In this document: in pieces, positions 17,137 through 25,524 of the stretch | How the letters are laid out: each line of letters begins with the position of its first letter | Numbering within the stretch: the first letter of the stretch is position 1 | Assembly (NCBI GenBank): GCA_963832945.1 | Contig: CAWHVV010000014.1 | Span: forward strand, 1-64,000 | DNA from: JAFEDN01 sp963832945 | GTDB lineage: Bacteria; Pseudomonadota; Gammaproteobacteria; Coxiellales; Coxiellaceae | DNA: 64,000 bases | Reading direction: 5' to 3' | Program-made: the position numbers and the translations under genes | Notes under the pieces: generated by a model | Databases searched by the model: none | Told to the model about the DNA's origin: nothing | Seen by the model: the letters and a program-made list of their open reading frames with translations, nothing else

Positions 17137-18684
17137 CTAATACGCTTGGGTTTTCTTGAATTGCTCAACCGCCGCATGCATTTTGGTAGAAATGTCCTCA
17201 TTCAATTCCGGTTTCGCGTTGATTTCATCGAGTAAATTCTGATATTGGGCGTGCAGGTAACTGAGCAGGGTTTCATTAAAACTACGCACTTTTTTCAGCT
17301 CGACGTCATCCAGATAGCCTTTTTCCGCCACGAACCAGCTAAAGGCGATTTCCGCGACGCTCAACGGATTGTATTGTTTTTGTTTCAATACCTCCACCAA
17401 GCGCTGGCCGCGTTCCAGCTGTTTACGGGTGGTTTCGTCCAGATCTGACGCAAATTGTGCAAACGCTTCCAGTTCACGAAACTGTGCAAGCGCCAAACGT
17501 AAAGTTCCCGCCAGTTTTTTAATGATATGGGTTTGCGCTGCGCCACCGACACGGGAGACGGATAAACCGGAATTGATGGCGGGGCGAATGCCGGAGTTAA
17601 ATAAATTAACATCGAGGAATATCTGACCGTCCGTGATTGAAATCACGTTGGTGGGAACGAAAGCGGAAACGTCGCCGGCCTGAGTTTCAATAATAGGCAG
17701 CGCCGTCAGTGAACCGGTTTTGCCTTTTACTTTTCCGTCGGTAATTTGCTCCACATAAGCGGCGCTGACTCTGGCGGCTCTTTCCAGTAAACGTGAATGC
17801 AGATAAAACACGTCTCCAGGATAGGCTTCGCGGCCCGGCGGACGGCGCAATAATAACGACACTTGCCGGTATGCCCAGGCCTGTTTGGTTAAGTCGTCAT
17901 AAATAATTAGGGCGTCTTCCCCTTTATCACGGAAATATTCGCCCATCGAACAACCCGAATAAGGGGCGATATATTGCATGGCGGCTGAATCGGCAGCGCT
18001 GGCGGCGACGACAATGGTATGCGCCATTGCGCCATGTTCTTCCAGTTTACGCACAACCGCGGCAATTGAGGATGCTTTCTGGCCGATGGCTACATAAATA
18101 CATTTTACGCCGGTGCCTTTTTGATTAATGATGGCGTCCATGGCAATGGCGGTTTTACCCGTCTGGCGGTCGCCGATGATCAGTTCGCGTTGACCGCGGC
18201 CAATCGGAACTAACGCGTCGATGGATTTAATGCCGGTCTGCATAGGCTGGTTAACGGACTGGCGGTGAATAACGCCGGGGGCAACTTTTTCAATTGGCGA
18301 GGTTTCGGTGGTTTTGACCGGGCCGTTGCCGTCAATCGGTTCACCCAGGGCGTTGACCACTCTGCCCAGTAATGCTTCGCCGACCGGCACCTGCAAAATA
18401 CGGCCGGTGCAACGCGCTATCATGCCTTCTTCCAGATGCTCGTAGTCGCCGAGGACAACTGCGCCCACGGAATCACGCTCCAGGTTCAGCGCCAGACCGA
18501 ACGTGTTCCCGGGAAATTCTATCATTTCACCGAACATAACGTTATCCAACCCGTAAATACGTACAATGCCATCTTTCAGATTGACGATGGCGCCTTCGGT
18601 ACGGACCTGGGGGGCCAGATCGATCTGGGCGATCTGCGATTTAATGAGATCGCTGATCTCGGTTGCTTTGAGCTGTGATGTCAT
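17137..18684 (-). CDS. atpA: ATP synthase F1 alpha subunit
   Basis: A 515-aa regulatory nucleotide-binding subunit of F1. It has Walker A GDRQTGKT (about 170-177), the GPVKTTETSPIEKVAPGVIHRQSV region and the Arg-finger neighbourhood LFNSGIRPAINSGLSVSRVGG. Full length for the family, between atpH and atpG. Confidence 0.97.
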   Translation of the reverse strand: MTSQLKATEISDLIKSQIAQIDLAPQVRTEGAIVNLKDGIVRIYGLDNVMFGEMIEFPGNTFGLALNLERDSVGAVVLGDYEHLEEGMIARCTGRILQVPVGEALLGRVVNALGEPIDGNGPVKTTETSPIEKVAPGVIHRQSVNQPMQTGIKSIDALVPIGRGQRELIIGDRQTGKTAIAMDAIINQKGTGVKCIYVAIGQKASSIAAVVRKLEEHGAMAHTIVVAASAADSAAMQYIAPYSGCSMGEYFRDKGEDALIIYDDLTKQAWAYRQVSLLLRRPPGREAYPGDVFYLHSRLLERAARVSAAYVEQITDGKVKGKTGSLTALPIIETQAGDVSAFVPTNVISITDGQIFLDVNLFNSGIRPAINSGLSVSRVGGAAQTHIIKKLAGTLRLALAQFRELEAFAQFASDLDETTRKQLERGQRLVEVLKQKQYNPLSVAEIAFSWFVAEKGYLDDVELKKVRSFNETLLSYLHAQYQNLLDEINAKPELNEDISTKMHAAVEQFKKTQAY

Positions 18685-18699
18685 AACTACTCTCTCCGA

Positions 18700-19257
18700 T
18701 TATTCCCGTAAATTATCCTGTAAAGAATTCAATTTACCTTTAATAGAACCGTCCATTACCCAGTTGCCGCAGCGAATCACTGCGCCGCCGATCAGACTGG
18801 GGTCTTCCTGAAAATCCACCCTCACCTCTGAATGTAAATACCGGGTCAGTGACTGGATCATCGTCTGACGCCGCTTCTCGTCCAATGGAAATGCGGAAAT
18901 GACTTTGACTTTCTTTAAACCGCGTTCCGCGGCCACCAGGTTTTGATAACGACGCAGAATTTCCGGTAAAACTGCCAAACGTTTTTCGCTGATTAACACG
19001 GTCAGGAAATTTTTGAGTTGTCTTTGCAGGTCCGCGGAAAGATTGGGATGAATTTTTCCGGTTATCTGCGTAAATAACTTTAATAATTGCTCGCCGCTGA
19101 TTAAAGGGCTATCCAACAAGGGACCTACTCCGGGGTCCGCGGCGATGGCTGACAGGGCCTGCAGGATTTGCTCCCATTCATCCAGAGCGTTGCTCCCTAA
19201 AGCCTGTTCGTAAACGGCTTTGGCGTAAGGTCTGGCGATGGTAATGTTTTCGGCCAT
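18700..19257 (-). CDS. atpH: ATP synthase F1 delta subunit
   Basis: A 185-aa peripheral-stalk cap linking F1 to the b subunits. Family signatures are the opening TIARPYAKAVYEQAL and the C-terminal VDFQEDPSLIGGAVIRCGNWVMDGSIKGKL block. It sits 3 bp after atpF and 16 bp before atpA. Confidence 0.95.
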   Translation of the reverse strand: MAENITIARPYAKAVYEQALGSNALDEWEQILQALSAIAADPGVGPLLDSPLISGEQLLKLFTQITGKIHPNLSADLQRQLKNFLTVLISEKRLAVLPEILRRYQNLVAAERGLKKVKVISAFPLDEKRRQTMIQSLTRYLHSEVRVDFQEDPSLIGGAVIRCGNWVMDGSIKGKLNSLQDNLRE

Positions 19258-19259
19258 AA

Positions 19260-19730
19260 TTACATGTTTTCCACTAATTCGTCGATTAAACGATCATTAC
19301 TGGCTTTATCGACTTCCCGGCCTAAAATCTTTTCCGCACCTGCGGCAGCAATACTCGCCATCTGCCGGATCAGATCCGCCCGGGCCTCGGTATATTGGCG
19401 TTTTATTTCGTCCTGCGCTAACTGCACCAAACGATCCCCTTCCTGCTGGGCCTGGACTTTGGCTTCCTCAATAATATGCAGGGCGCGTTGATGAGCCTGT
19501 TCGAGGATTTTCGCTCCTTCAACTTTCACTGCCTGCATTTCGCCGGCGATCTGTTGTTTAGCGACCTGCAACGCCTGCTCACCTTGTTCAGCGGCAGCCA
19601 AACCCGCCGCGATTTTGTCCTGACGGTCTTTCATGGCTTTGACAATGGGCGGCCACACAAATTTCATCGTAAACCATATAAATATGGCAAACGTGATCAT
19701 CTGGCCCAGTAGGGTGAGATTAATATCCAT
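19260..19730 (-). CDS. atpF: ATP synthase F0 b subunit
   Basis: A 156-aa peripheral stalk with one N-terminal membrane helix (NLTLLGQMITFAIFIWFTMK) and a long charged coiled coil ending EKILGREVDKASNDRLIDELVENM. Length equals the E. coli protein. Two bases separate it from atpE. Confidence 0.95.
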   Translation of the reverse strand: MDINLTLLGQMITFAIFIWFTMKFVWPPIVKAMKDRQDKIAAGLAAAEQGEQALQVAKQQIAGEMQAVKVEGAKILEQAHQRALHIIEEAKVQAQQEGDRLVQLAQDEIKRQYTEARADLIRQMASIAAAGAEKILGREVDKASNDRLIDELVENM

Positions 19731-19732
19731 GT

Positions 19733-20062
19733 TTAGCCACCCGCTCCCACGACTTTAGTTAAATGTCCGTAAATTTCAGCGAGGAACGGGTTCTTGGCGA
19801 ACAGCAATAAGAGACCCATAGCAATACCAATCGCGGCAAATGCGTCGACCAACGCCGCCATTAAGAACATGCGTCCCATTAACATACCGGTCAGTTCCGG
19901 CTGCCGGGCCACGCCTTCCAGAAATTTACCACCCAGAACGCCGAAGCCCACAGCGGTTCCCAAAGCCGACAGGCCAATTAATAAGGCGGCGGCGATGGCC
20001 GTTAAGCCCTGGACACTCGCGACAATGCGGGCGACTTCAATGGATTGAGAAACATCGGTCAT
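19733..20062 (-). CDS. atpE: ATP synthase F0 c subunit
   Basis: A 109-aa ring proteolipid with two membrane helices. The polar loop is GKFLEGVARQPEL, and the proton-binding acid is the Asp in MAALVDAFAAIG. No sodium-binding signature is evident. The protein is longer than E. coli AtpE (79 aa) at both ends: about 15 extra N-terminal residues and a 15-residue C-terminal tail (PFLAEIYGHLTKVVGAGG). Confidence 0.94.
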   Translation of the reverse strand: MTDVSQSIEVARIVASVQGLTAIAAALLIGLSALGTAVGFGVLGGKFLEGVARQPELTGMLMGRMFLMAALVDAFAAIGIAMGLLLLFAKNPFLAEIYGHLTKVVGAGG

Positions 20063-20090
20063 AGTACTTATCTCCTGTAGTTAAAAAAGT

Positions 20091-20885
20091 CTAGTGGGTC
20101 TCTTGCGCCATGTTTAAATAAACAATGGTTAGTATCATAAAAATGAAAGCCTGAATGGTGATAATCAGTATATGGAAAATCGTCCATACCGCGCCCAGGG
20201 GCCATTGCATCCACCAAGGCATCAGCGCGATTAAGAGAAAAATCAGTTCTCCAGCGAACAGGTTTCCAAATAAACGTAAGGATAATGATAAGGGTTTGAC
20301 AAAATCGTCGATCAGACGAAAGATCACATTCACCGGCAGCATCCACCAGCCAAATGGACGCGATAAAATTTCCTTGCCCCATCCGCCAAATCCTTTTGCC
20401 TTGGCGTTGTAAAATAACAGCAGTAGAAATACGGTGATAGACAGCGCGAAGGTCATCATCGGATCCGTTGTGGGAACTGCCTTGAAATGATCAGCACCCG
20501 CAAAACCCATCAGACGCGGTATTAAATCCACGGGCAATAAATCTATAAAATTCATGAGAAAAACCCAGACAAAAATGGTCAGCGCCAATGGTCCCACCAA
20601 GCGGGTGGCGCCATGGAAAGACTCTTTAACCATTCCATCAACGGATTCTATGGCAAACTCGACAAGGTTCTGCCATTTGCCGGGTGTTTCGTTGTGCATG
20701 CGACGGGCGACTGCGTAAAAAAATACACAAAATGCGACGCCGATGACTATTGAAACCAGCATGGTGTCAAGGTTTAACACCATAAAACCATGATCAGGGC
20801 CAATAGCTCCCGTTTGCAGATTGAGCTGCCAATGCGTCAAATGATGCTGAATATATTCAGCGCCCGTTAGTGCTTTCTCGGTCAT
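20091..20885 (-). CDS. atpB: ATP synthase F0 a subunit
   Basis: A 264-aa stator subunit forming the proton half-channels. The essential Arg helix reads KPLSLSLRLFGNLFAGELIFLLIALMP (Arg about 208). Further helices follow, ending MILTIVYLNMAQETH. It lies between atpI and atpE. Confidence 0.95.
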   Translation of the reverse strand: MTEKALTGAEYIQHHLTHWQLNLQTGAIGPDHGFMVLNLDTMLVSIVIGVAFCVFFYAVARRMHNETPGKWQNLVEFAIESVDGMVKESFHGATRLVGPLALTIFVWVFLMNFIDLLPVDLIPRLMGFAGADHFKAVPTTDPMMTFALSITVFLLLLFYNAKAKGFGGWGKEILSRPFGWWMLPVNVIFRLIDDFVKPLSLSLRLFGNLFAGELIFLLIALMPWWMQWPLGAVWTIFHILIITIQAFIFMILTIVYLNMAQETH

Positions 20886-20892
20886 GATCGCT

Positions 20893-21270
20893 TTATCTTC
20901 TCATTACTAAAGGCGCCAGCCAGGGACTCATACTGACTGCCGCAAAACCACTTATAAAAGGTAACAGGGCCATTTCCGGCCACAATCTGGAGATGAAAAT
21001 CACGAGAAAAGCGCTCGACAGCAGTTTCGTCAATTCACCCCAATAAAAAGCTCTGATAATCCTTCCGCCCTGGCGGGCATGAGTCGTTGCAAAGAAGCGA
21101 TGGGCAAAATAGAAACTGGGCAAAACGGCCGAAAGGCCACCCAATAATGCCGAAATCGCTGCTATCCAACCACTGCAAAGCCATCCAATAGCCACTATTC
21201 CCGTCACCACCATCTGCAGCGCCACTAAACGATAGGCTTGTTGACGTGGGGACACGCCCTGTATTTTCAT
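20893..21270 (-). CDS. atpI: ATP synthase-associated AtpI-like membrane protein
   Basis: A 125-aa protein with four predicted membrane helices. The middle GGLSAVLPSFYFAHRFFATTHARQGGRIIRAFYWGELTKLLSSAFLV is the conserved core of AtpI. Family members assist assembly or stability of the c ring. It is the first gene of the atp operon, directly behind the promoter at 21308-21336. Confidence 0.85.
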   Translation of the reverse strand: MKIQGVSPRQQAYRLVALQMVVTGIVAIGWLCSGWIAAISALLGGLSAVLPSFYFAHRFFATTHARQGGRIIRAFYWGELTKLLSSAFLVIFISRLWPEMALLPFISGFAAVSMSPWLAPLVMRR

Positions 21271-21307
21271 AAAAAGTCTCGCTGCGAATCACGGTGTCGC
21301 GGGCCGC

Positions 21308-21336
21308 ATTATAGGCGCTTGTGGCAAATTATGCAA
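21308..21336 (-). promoter_or_regulatory. atp operon promoter
   Basis: On the minus strand TTGCAT (21336-21331), a 17-bp spacer and a perfect TATAAT (21313-21308). A leader of about 30 nt follows to the atpI ATG at 21270. This is the best-looking promoter for the nine atp genes and glmU. Confidence 0.8.
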
Positions 21337-21364
21337 CAGGTTTTGACGCCTTTTTGATGGTTTT

Positions 21365-21488
21365 TCACTTATCGGGATGCCCGGCGGCATACTTGTGCAA
21401 CACACTTGCGATTAGAGTTTGATATGGCAACCCCTCAAAGGCAGCAAGCCTTTTAATGTGTTCCAGGTCAATTCTTCCAGCCTCCCCC
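21365..21488 (-). pseudogene. C-terminal fragment of a CopG/COG5304-like antitoxin cut by the IS
   Basis: Minus-strand codons running out of the IS boundary read EAGRIDLEHIKRLAAFEGLP and continue YQTLIASVLHKYAAGHPDK to a TGA at 21367-21365. 'IK.LA..EG.PYQTLI.S.LHKY' is the hallmark C-terminus of one family of ribbon-helix-helix antitoxins. The upstream part is not intact on the other side of the IS (a stop precedes it near 23190), so the module was already decayed or is only partly preserved. Confidence 0.55.
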
Positions 21489-23164
21489 CAGCAATTCCCG
21501 GCGAACATTATTTAACCAATAAAATCTTCTCATTTGTCGAAAAGTACAGATGACTACCTTTTCTTTGTTGTTTTTTTTCGATCATTATTCAAATAAAAGC
21601 CTTATTTTTTGCACTTTAAATCGATTTTTAAATCATTCAGGCAGACGATATCCAAACTGATCAATAGATGAGCTTTTCAGGAGCAACCGTATTTATTTTC
21701 TGTTTTCTCATGGCGCGTTAGCCCAGGTCACCAATCCCTCTTTCGGCGATACAGCAAAATCCAGCAGCTTTTCCCAGGTATCAAAAATCAAAATCTCAAT
21801 GTAGGCACGAAGCTTTTCCCACAAATGTCTTTTGCTTCCAAATTTCTTTCGACAGGCCTGGTATTGCCTATCGGTCAATTCAAAAATTTGATGAAAGAAA
21901 AAAGCCAGTAATGTCAGCAAATAAAAATTAAAACTCAGATTTTTTTTACCATGTCCGTAGTTTCTATCCATGTAATAGCCATGGTTTTTCATCACGTTAA
22001 ATATTTCATTTTCATCTTTCCATCGACATCTTCCTGCTCGAACCAATGTTTCTATATTTTTACTCGTGATCTCTAAATCTGTCACCCAACTGCTCTTATA
22101 AACAATTTTCTCAATTCCCTGTTCATCCATCATCGTCATTCTATATCGGAAAAAATTAACGAGAATGCTATCTTTTCTCCCATTTAAGGGCACTTCATTC
22201 ATCCACTCATAATAATGCTTATAACCCTTTTTATCTGAACAGGAAAAGTGATTTAATTCCTTGTAAGCAGCAATCCATTCCATCAGATATTTATGATCTT
22301 CAGGTTTAGCCGTAAAAAGATAATGCGCTTTTTCCGCTAAAATATCTTCAATCAGCGGCTGTCTTGAGAAAAGAGAATCACCGCCGATTAATAATCCTAA
22401 TTGCGGATGAGCTGCGCAGAGTTTTTTAACATACCGTTTCGCCGCATTCATTTCACAGTCCTGTTTATCCTCACCGTCCTCGTTGCTAATCGGCTCGGGC
22501 ATAAACGGGATGACCTGGGTCCGGTCCGGATGCATGATCCCTCCCTGCAATACCTGATGCGAATAGGTTTTCCTGTCTTTTCGATGGGTTTTTGTCAGGC
22601 AGTGTTCGCAATGGATATCTTCTGAACTGAAAAATTCAGACCCATCCATTGGAAAATAATATAATCCTGGAAAAATCTGGTAAGCTTCTAAATGTTTTCC
22701 TCTCTGCAATCGCAAATAATAATTTTTAAAGACCGCTGCGAAATAATCCGAATCCACGTCATCAATAATCTCACGCATTTGCGTTTCTTTAGGAATGTCT
22801 TCTACTCCAAATAACGTCTTTAAATTATTACAATGACGCTCTTCTTCCAGATTACTTTGAAATTGCAGCAAAGAGGGTTCCTGAAAATGCATGCAGGCAA
22901 ATCCACTCATCAAGGCATCGTGAATACTGATTTTAATTTTATTTCCCTGCCGCCCATCAGGGATAGCCTGAAATATCGCCGACATTTTTTTACGCAATGA
23001 CGTAAAGCAAAGATGTTTTTTAGGTTCCATCGATAAAATCCTTGACATTAGATCGAAAAATGAACAATTTCATCCCCGACAGGATCTATTGTACGAAGAT
23101 TATTTTTTAAAAGCGATTGCCTGATTCAATAATTCAATGACTTAGAATTCGCCGAGAACTGCTG
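21489..23164 (-). mobile_element. Complete insertion sequence with 9-bp target duplication
   Basis: A 1,676-bp element. Its left end CAGCAATTCCCGGCGAA (21489-21505) and right end TTCGCCGAGAACTGCTG (23148-23164) are inverted repeats with two mismatches. It is flanked on both sides by the perfect direct repeat GCCTCCCCC (21480-21488 and 23165-23173). One transposase gene fills most of it. The 9-bp duplication suits the IS4-like superfamily. Confidence 0.92.
21708..23048 (-). CDS. DDE transposase (IS4-like superfamily)
   Basis: A 446-aa transposase, or 440 aa if the ATG at 23030, which has AAGGA about 9 bp upstream, is used. The N-terminus reads IPDGRQGNKIKISIHDALMSGFACM. The DDE candidates are the Asp in FPMDGSEFF (about 154), the Asp in IGGDSLFSRQPL (about 222) and the Glu in RWKDENEIFNVMKNHGYYMDRNYGHG (about 348); the last block resembles the IS4 Y-R-E region. 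The frame is intact, so the element may be active. Exact IS family was not determined. Confidence 0.88.
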   Translation of the reverse strand: MSRILSMEPKKHLCFTSLRKKMSAIFQAIPDGRQGNKIKISIHDALMSGFACMHFQEPSLLQFQSNLEEERHCNNLKTLFGVEDIPKETQMREIIDDVDSDYFAAVFKNYYLRLQRGKHLEAYQIFPGLYYFPMDGSEFFSSEDIHCEHCLTKTHRKDRKTYSHQVLQGGIMHPDRTQVIPFMPEPISNEDGEDKQDCEMNAAKRYVKKLCAAHPQLGLLIGGDSLFSRQPLIEDILAEKAHYLFTAKPEDHKYLMEWIAAYKELNHFSCSDKKGYKHYYEWMNEVPLNGRKDSILVNFFRYRMTMMDEQGIEKIVYKSSWVTDLEITSKNIETLVRAGRCRWKDENEIFNVMKNHGYYMDRNYGHGKKNLSFNFYLLTLLAFFFHQIFELTDRQYQACRKKFGSKRHLWEKLRAYIEILIFDTWEKLLDFAVSPKEGLVTWANAP

Positions 23165-23202
23165 GCCTCCCCCTCTTTAAGTGTACTTTAAGGGAATTAC
23201 GG

Positions 23203-23208
23203 TATAAT
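23203..23208 (+). promoter_or_regulatory. -10 box of the NUDIX gene
   Basis: A perfect TATAAT ends 7 bp before the ATG at 23215, so transcription would start at or next to the start codon. No clear -35 element and no Shine-Dalgarno are visible. The IS right end lies only 38 bp upstream and could have altered the original promoter. Confidence 0.45.
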
Positions 23209-23214
23209 GGTAAA

Positions 23215-23721
23215 ATGATTGACCTTTCTGTAAGACATTGTTTCTCCTGTGGGCATTCGACGGTAATCCGCTTTGTGGAGGGACGGGACCGCCATATCTG
23301 CAGCGTTTGTGATCGGGTTCTTTATCAAAATCCCCATCCTGCAGCAGCCGTGCTCCTCGTGCGGGAAGACCGGGTTTTATTGGTGAAGCGTGGCATGGAG
23401 CCGCAAAAAGGGCTTTGGGCGTTTCCCGGGGGATTTCAGGAAGTGAATGAAACCCCTGAACAGGCCGCACGCCGGGAATTGCACGAAGAAACCGGGTTAA
23501 TCGTCGGAAAACTTCAGTTATTTGATCTGATCTATAATGATCTGAATCCATTAAAACCTGTGAACGTCGCCATTTTTTTGGCTCGCGAAGCGGAAGGCCA
23601 TCTGCTCCCCGGTGACGACGTTAGCGATGCGTCTTTTTTCCCAATGAATACACTCCCTGCCCTGGCATTCCACTATATTCCTGACTGTCTGCAGCGTCTT
23701 GCTATTCCTGCCTCTCTCTAA
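23215..23721 (+). CDS. NUDIX hydrolase with N-terminal zinc ribbon
   Basis: A 168-aa pyrophosphohydrolase. The N-terminal zinc ribbon has two Cys pairs (HCFSCGH and ICSVCDR), and NUDIX box residues run GGFQEVNETPEQAARRELHE then ETGLIV (about 64-89). This two-part layout matches NudC-like and ADP-ribose-pyrophosphatase-like proteins of the COG1051 type, shorter than true NudC. The substrate is probably a nucleoside-diphosphate-linked compound. It stands alone, possibly read from a leaderless transcript. Confidence 0.88.
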   Translation: MIDLSVRHCFSCGHSTVIRFVEGRDRHICSVCDRVLYQNPHPAAAVLLVREDRVLLVKRGMEPQKGLWAFPGGFQEVNETPEQAARRELHEETGLIVGKLQLFDLIYNDLNPLKPVNVAIFLAREAEGHLLPGDDVSDASFFPMNTLPALAFHYIPDCLQRLAIPASL

Positions 23722-23791
23722 ATTCAAGACTGTTCAAATTTTGTGCTATACTTGTTTAGTAAGATATTTAACCAAATTGAGGGAATAATTT

Positions 23792-24046
23792 ATGAAAATC
23801 AAAAAATGTTTATCGATGGTAACTAAGGCATCTTTGGGAGTACTCGCACTGGGATTTATGGCTGGTTGTGTGTATGACCCGTATCCCGCGGGTTATTACT
23901 CTTCCGGTCCTAACTATAACTACCGTTGTTATAATTATCCCTATGCGCATTGCTATTATTCATCGCAATATTATTACTATGGTAATACCTACCGGACTTC
24001 TCCGTATTATGGCAATTACTATGGCGGTTCCTCATACGTATATTAA
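23792..24046 (+). CDS. Small Tyr-rich putative lipoprotein
   Basis: An 84-aa protein. A basic N-terminus and hydrophobic stretch (KASLGVLALGFMAGC) end in a lipobox-like MAG-Cys at about 26. The mature part is extremely rich in Tyr (over 20), Gly, Asn, Ser and Pro with no other domain (e.g. YYSSQYYYYGNTYRTSPYYG). Export to the envelope is likely; function is unknown. AT-rich Shine-Dalgarno GAGGGAA precedes the ATG. A strong terminator follows at 24061-24089, so it is a single-gene unit. Confidence 0.75.
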   Translation: MKIKKCLSMVTKASLGVLALGFMAGCVYDPYPAGYYSSGPNYNYRCYNYPYAHCYYSSQYYYYGNTYRTSPYYGNYYGGSSYVY

Positions 24047-24060
24047 ATATAAGATGAATA

Positions 24061-24089
24061 AAAAAAGGGCGGTTTTGCCGCCCTTTTTT
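24061..24089. terminator. Intrinsic terminator
   Basis: Stem AAAAAAGGGCGG (24061-24072), loop TTTTG, CCGCCCTTTTTT (24078-24089): a 12-bp perfect stem flanked by A and T runs. It ends the lipoprotein gene and can act on both strands. Confidence 0.9.
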
Positions 24090-24374
24090 AAGGTCGTCCT
24101 TGACCTAAATCCAATCCCTGGATAAAGGTCCTTACAGTCTCCATGTCTCCGCGAAGAACTGTAAACAAATCTAACAGATATAAAATTATCCAATAGATCC
24201 CTGAAAAGAAATTTTGCTCCGAACATCCAGTCCACTTAAATTATTTATTAAATATCAGAATGTTGAAAATTTGTTCGAGCAGAAAAGCCGCCATTTCCAT
24301 AATGTATTTACGTAACAGCTTTCAGATATTTGAGTAAATTTCTCACACAGAGAATGTGAAGTGACTTCGATGTG
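24090..24374. other. Intergenic region without a recognised gene
   Basis: AT-rich spacer between the terminator and the end of the ABC permease gene. No credible open frame, RNA or long repeat was seen. A weak inverted repeat near 24342-24360 (TCTCACACAGAGAATGTGAA) may end the ABC operon. Confidence 0.5.
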
Positions 24375-25508
24375 TTAGTCCAGAGTTTCTTTATAACGGA
24401 GAACAGCGATGCTCATGACAATAAAAATAAACAGAAATAACGGCCAAAGCTGAGAATAAAAATCACTGATATGATTTCCTTTCAATAATATCCCTCTGAC
24501 GATATTCAGGAAATGCGTTAGCGGCAGACAATTCCCAATGATTTGCGCCCACTGGGGCATTCCATGAAATGGAAACATAAAACCGGACAACAGAATCGAG
24601 GGTAAAAAGAAGAAAAACGTCATTTGCACCGCCTGCAACTGATTTTTGGCAATGGTCGAAAAAGTAAGTCCCACGGCCAAATTGGCGAAAATAAACGGCA
24701 AGGTGGCTATTAGCAACAGCAGAAGGCTGCCATCATGAGGAACCCTAAAGATGACAATCCCCGCAAGGATGATTAATAATTGCTGCACATAACCCACCAT
24801 AATATAAGGAACAATCTTGCCGATCATCACTTCAATCGGGCGCACGGGAGTGGCTAATAAACTTTCCATGGTGCCCCGCTCCCGTTCGCGGGTAATCGCC
24901 AGCCCTGTAATCATGACCATGGTCATCGTCAACACGACTCCCATGAGTCCAGGAACAATATTATATTGACTCAACGCTTCCGGATTGTAGCGCTGGTGAA
25001 CGACCAGGTTAAAAGCCGGAGGCGCGGGAATCAGATTACTTAAACCGCGGCTTAATTCCCGATTAAAAACAGTATTGACTAAATTTCCGAGCGCAGCCGT
25101 CGCGTTACCGGTGGCAACAGGATCGGTGGCGTCGGCAATAACCAGCAGGTCCGGCCCATTGCCACGGATTAACTCTCGAGAAAAATTAACCGGAATTTCC
25201 ACCACGAATTGCACTGCGCCCCGCGCTAACAATTTTTCAGCCTGCGGTATGTTGACATTCGGATATTTTATCTGAAAATATTGGGTATTCCGAAGTGCGC
25301 TCACAAACGCGCGAGTGAGCGGACTGTAATCCGCGCTGACGACAGCAGTGGGCAGATATTTGGGATTGGTATTGATCGCGAATCCAAACAGAATGAGTTG
25401 TAGGCACGGTAATCCAATCATTAATGCAAACGTCAGGCGGTCGCGGCGCATCTGTATGAATTCCTTAGCAATCATCGCTTTTAGGCGAATCCAGGAAATT
25501 TCCCACAT
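24375..25508 (-). CDS. ABC-2 type transporter permease
   Basis: A 377-aa ABC-2 permease. It has a cytoplasmic N-terminus, helix 1 (RLTFALMIGLPCLQLILFGFAI), a large periplasmic loop of about 150 residues, then five helices with the signature RERERGTMESLLATPVRPIEVMIGKIVPY. The start is ATG 25508, with GGAATA upstream and a 16-bp gap to the ATPase gene; a longer frame from 25550 would overlap that gene. Organisation with a HlyD-like protein and ATPase matches YbhFSR/YhiI-type export systems. Substrate is unknown. Confidence 0.88.
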   Translation of the reverse strand: MWEISWIRLKAMIAKEFIQMRRDRLTFALMIGLPCLQLILFGFAINTNPKYLPTAVVSADYSPLTRAFVSALRNTQYFQIKYPNVNIPQAEKLLARGAVQFVVEIPVNFSRELIRGNGPDLLVIADATDPVATGNATAALGNLVNTVFNRELSRGLSNLIPAPPAFNLVVHQRYNPEALSQYNIVPGLMGVVLTMTMVMITGLAITRERERGTMESLLATPVRPIEVMIGKIVPYIMVGYVQQLLIILAGIVIFRVPHDGSLLLLLIATLPFIFANLAVGLTFSTIAKNQLQAVQMTFFFFLPSILLSGFMFPFHGMPQWAQIIGNCLPLTHFLNIVRGILLKGNHISDFYSQLWPLFLFIFIVMSIAVLRYKETLD

Positions 25509-25524
25509 AATTATTCCTCTTCCG

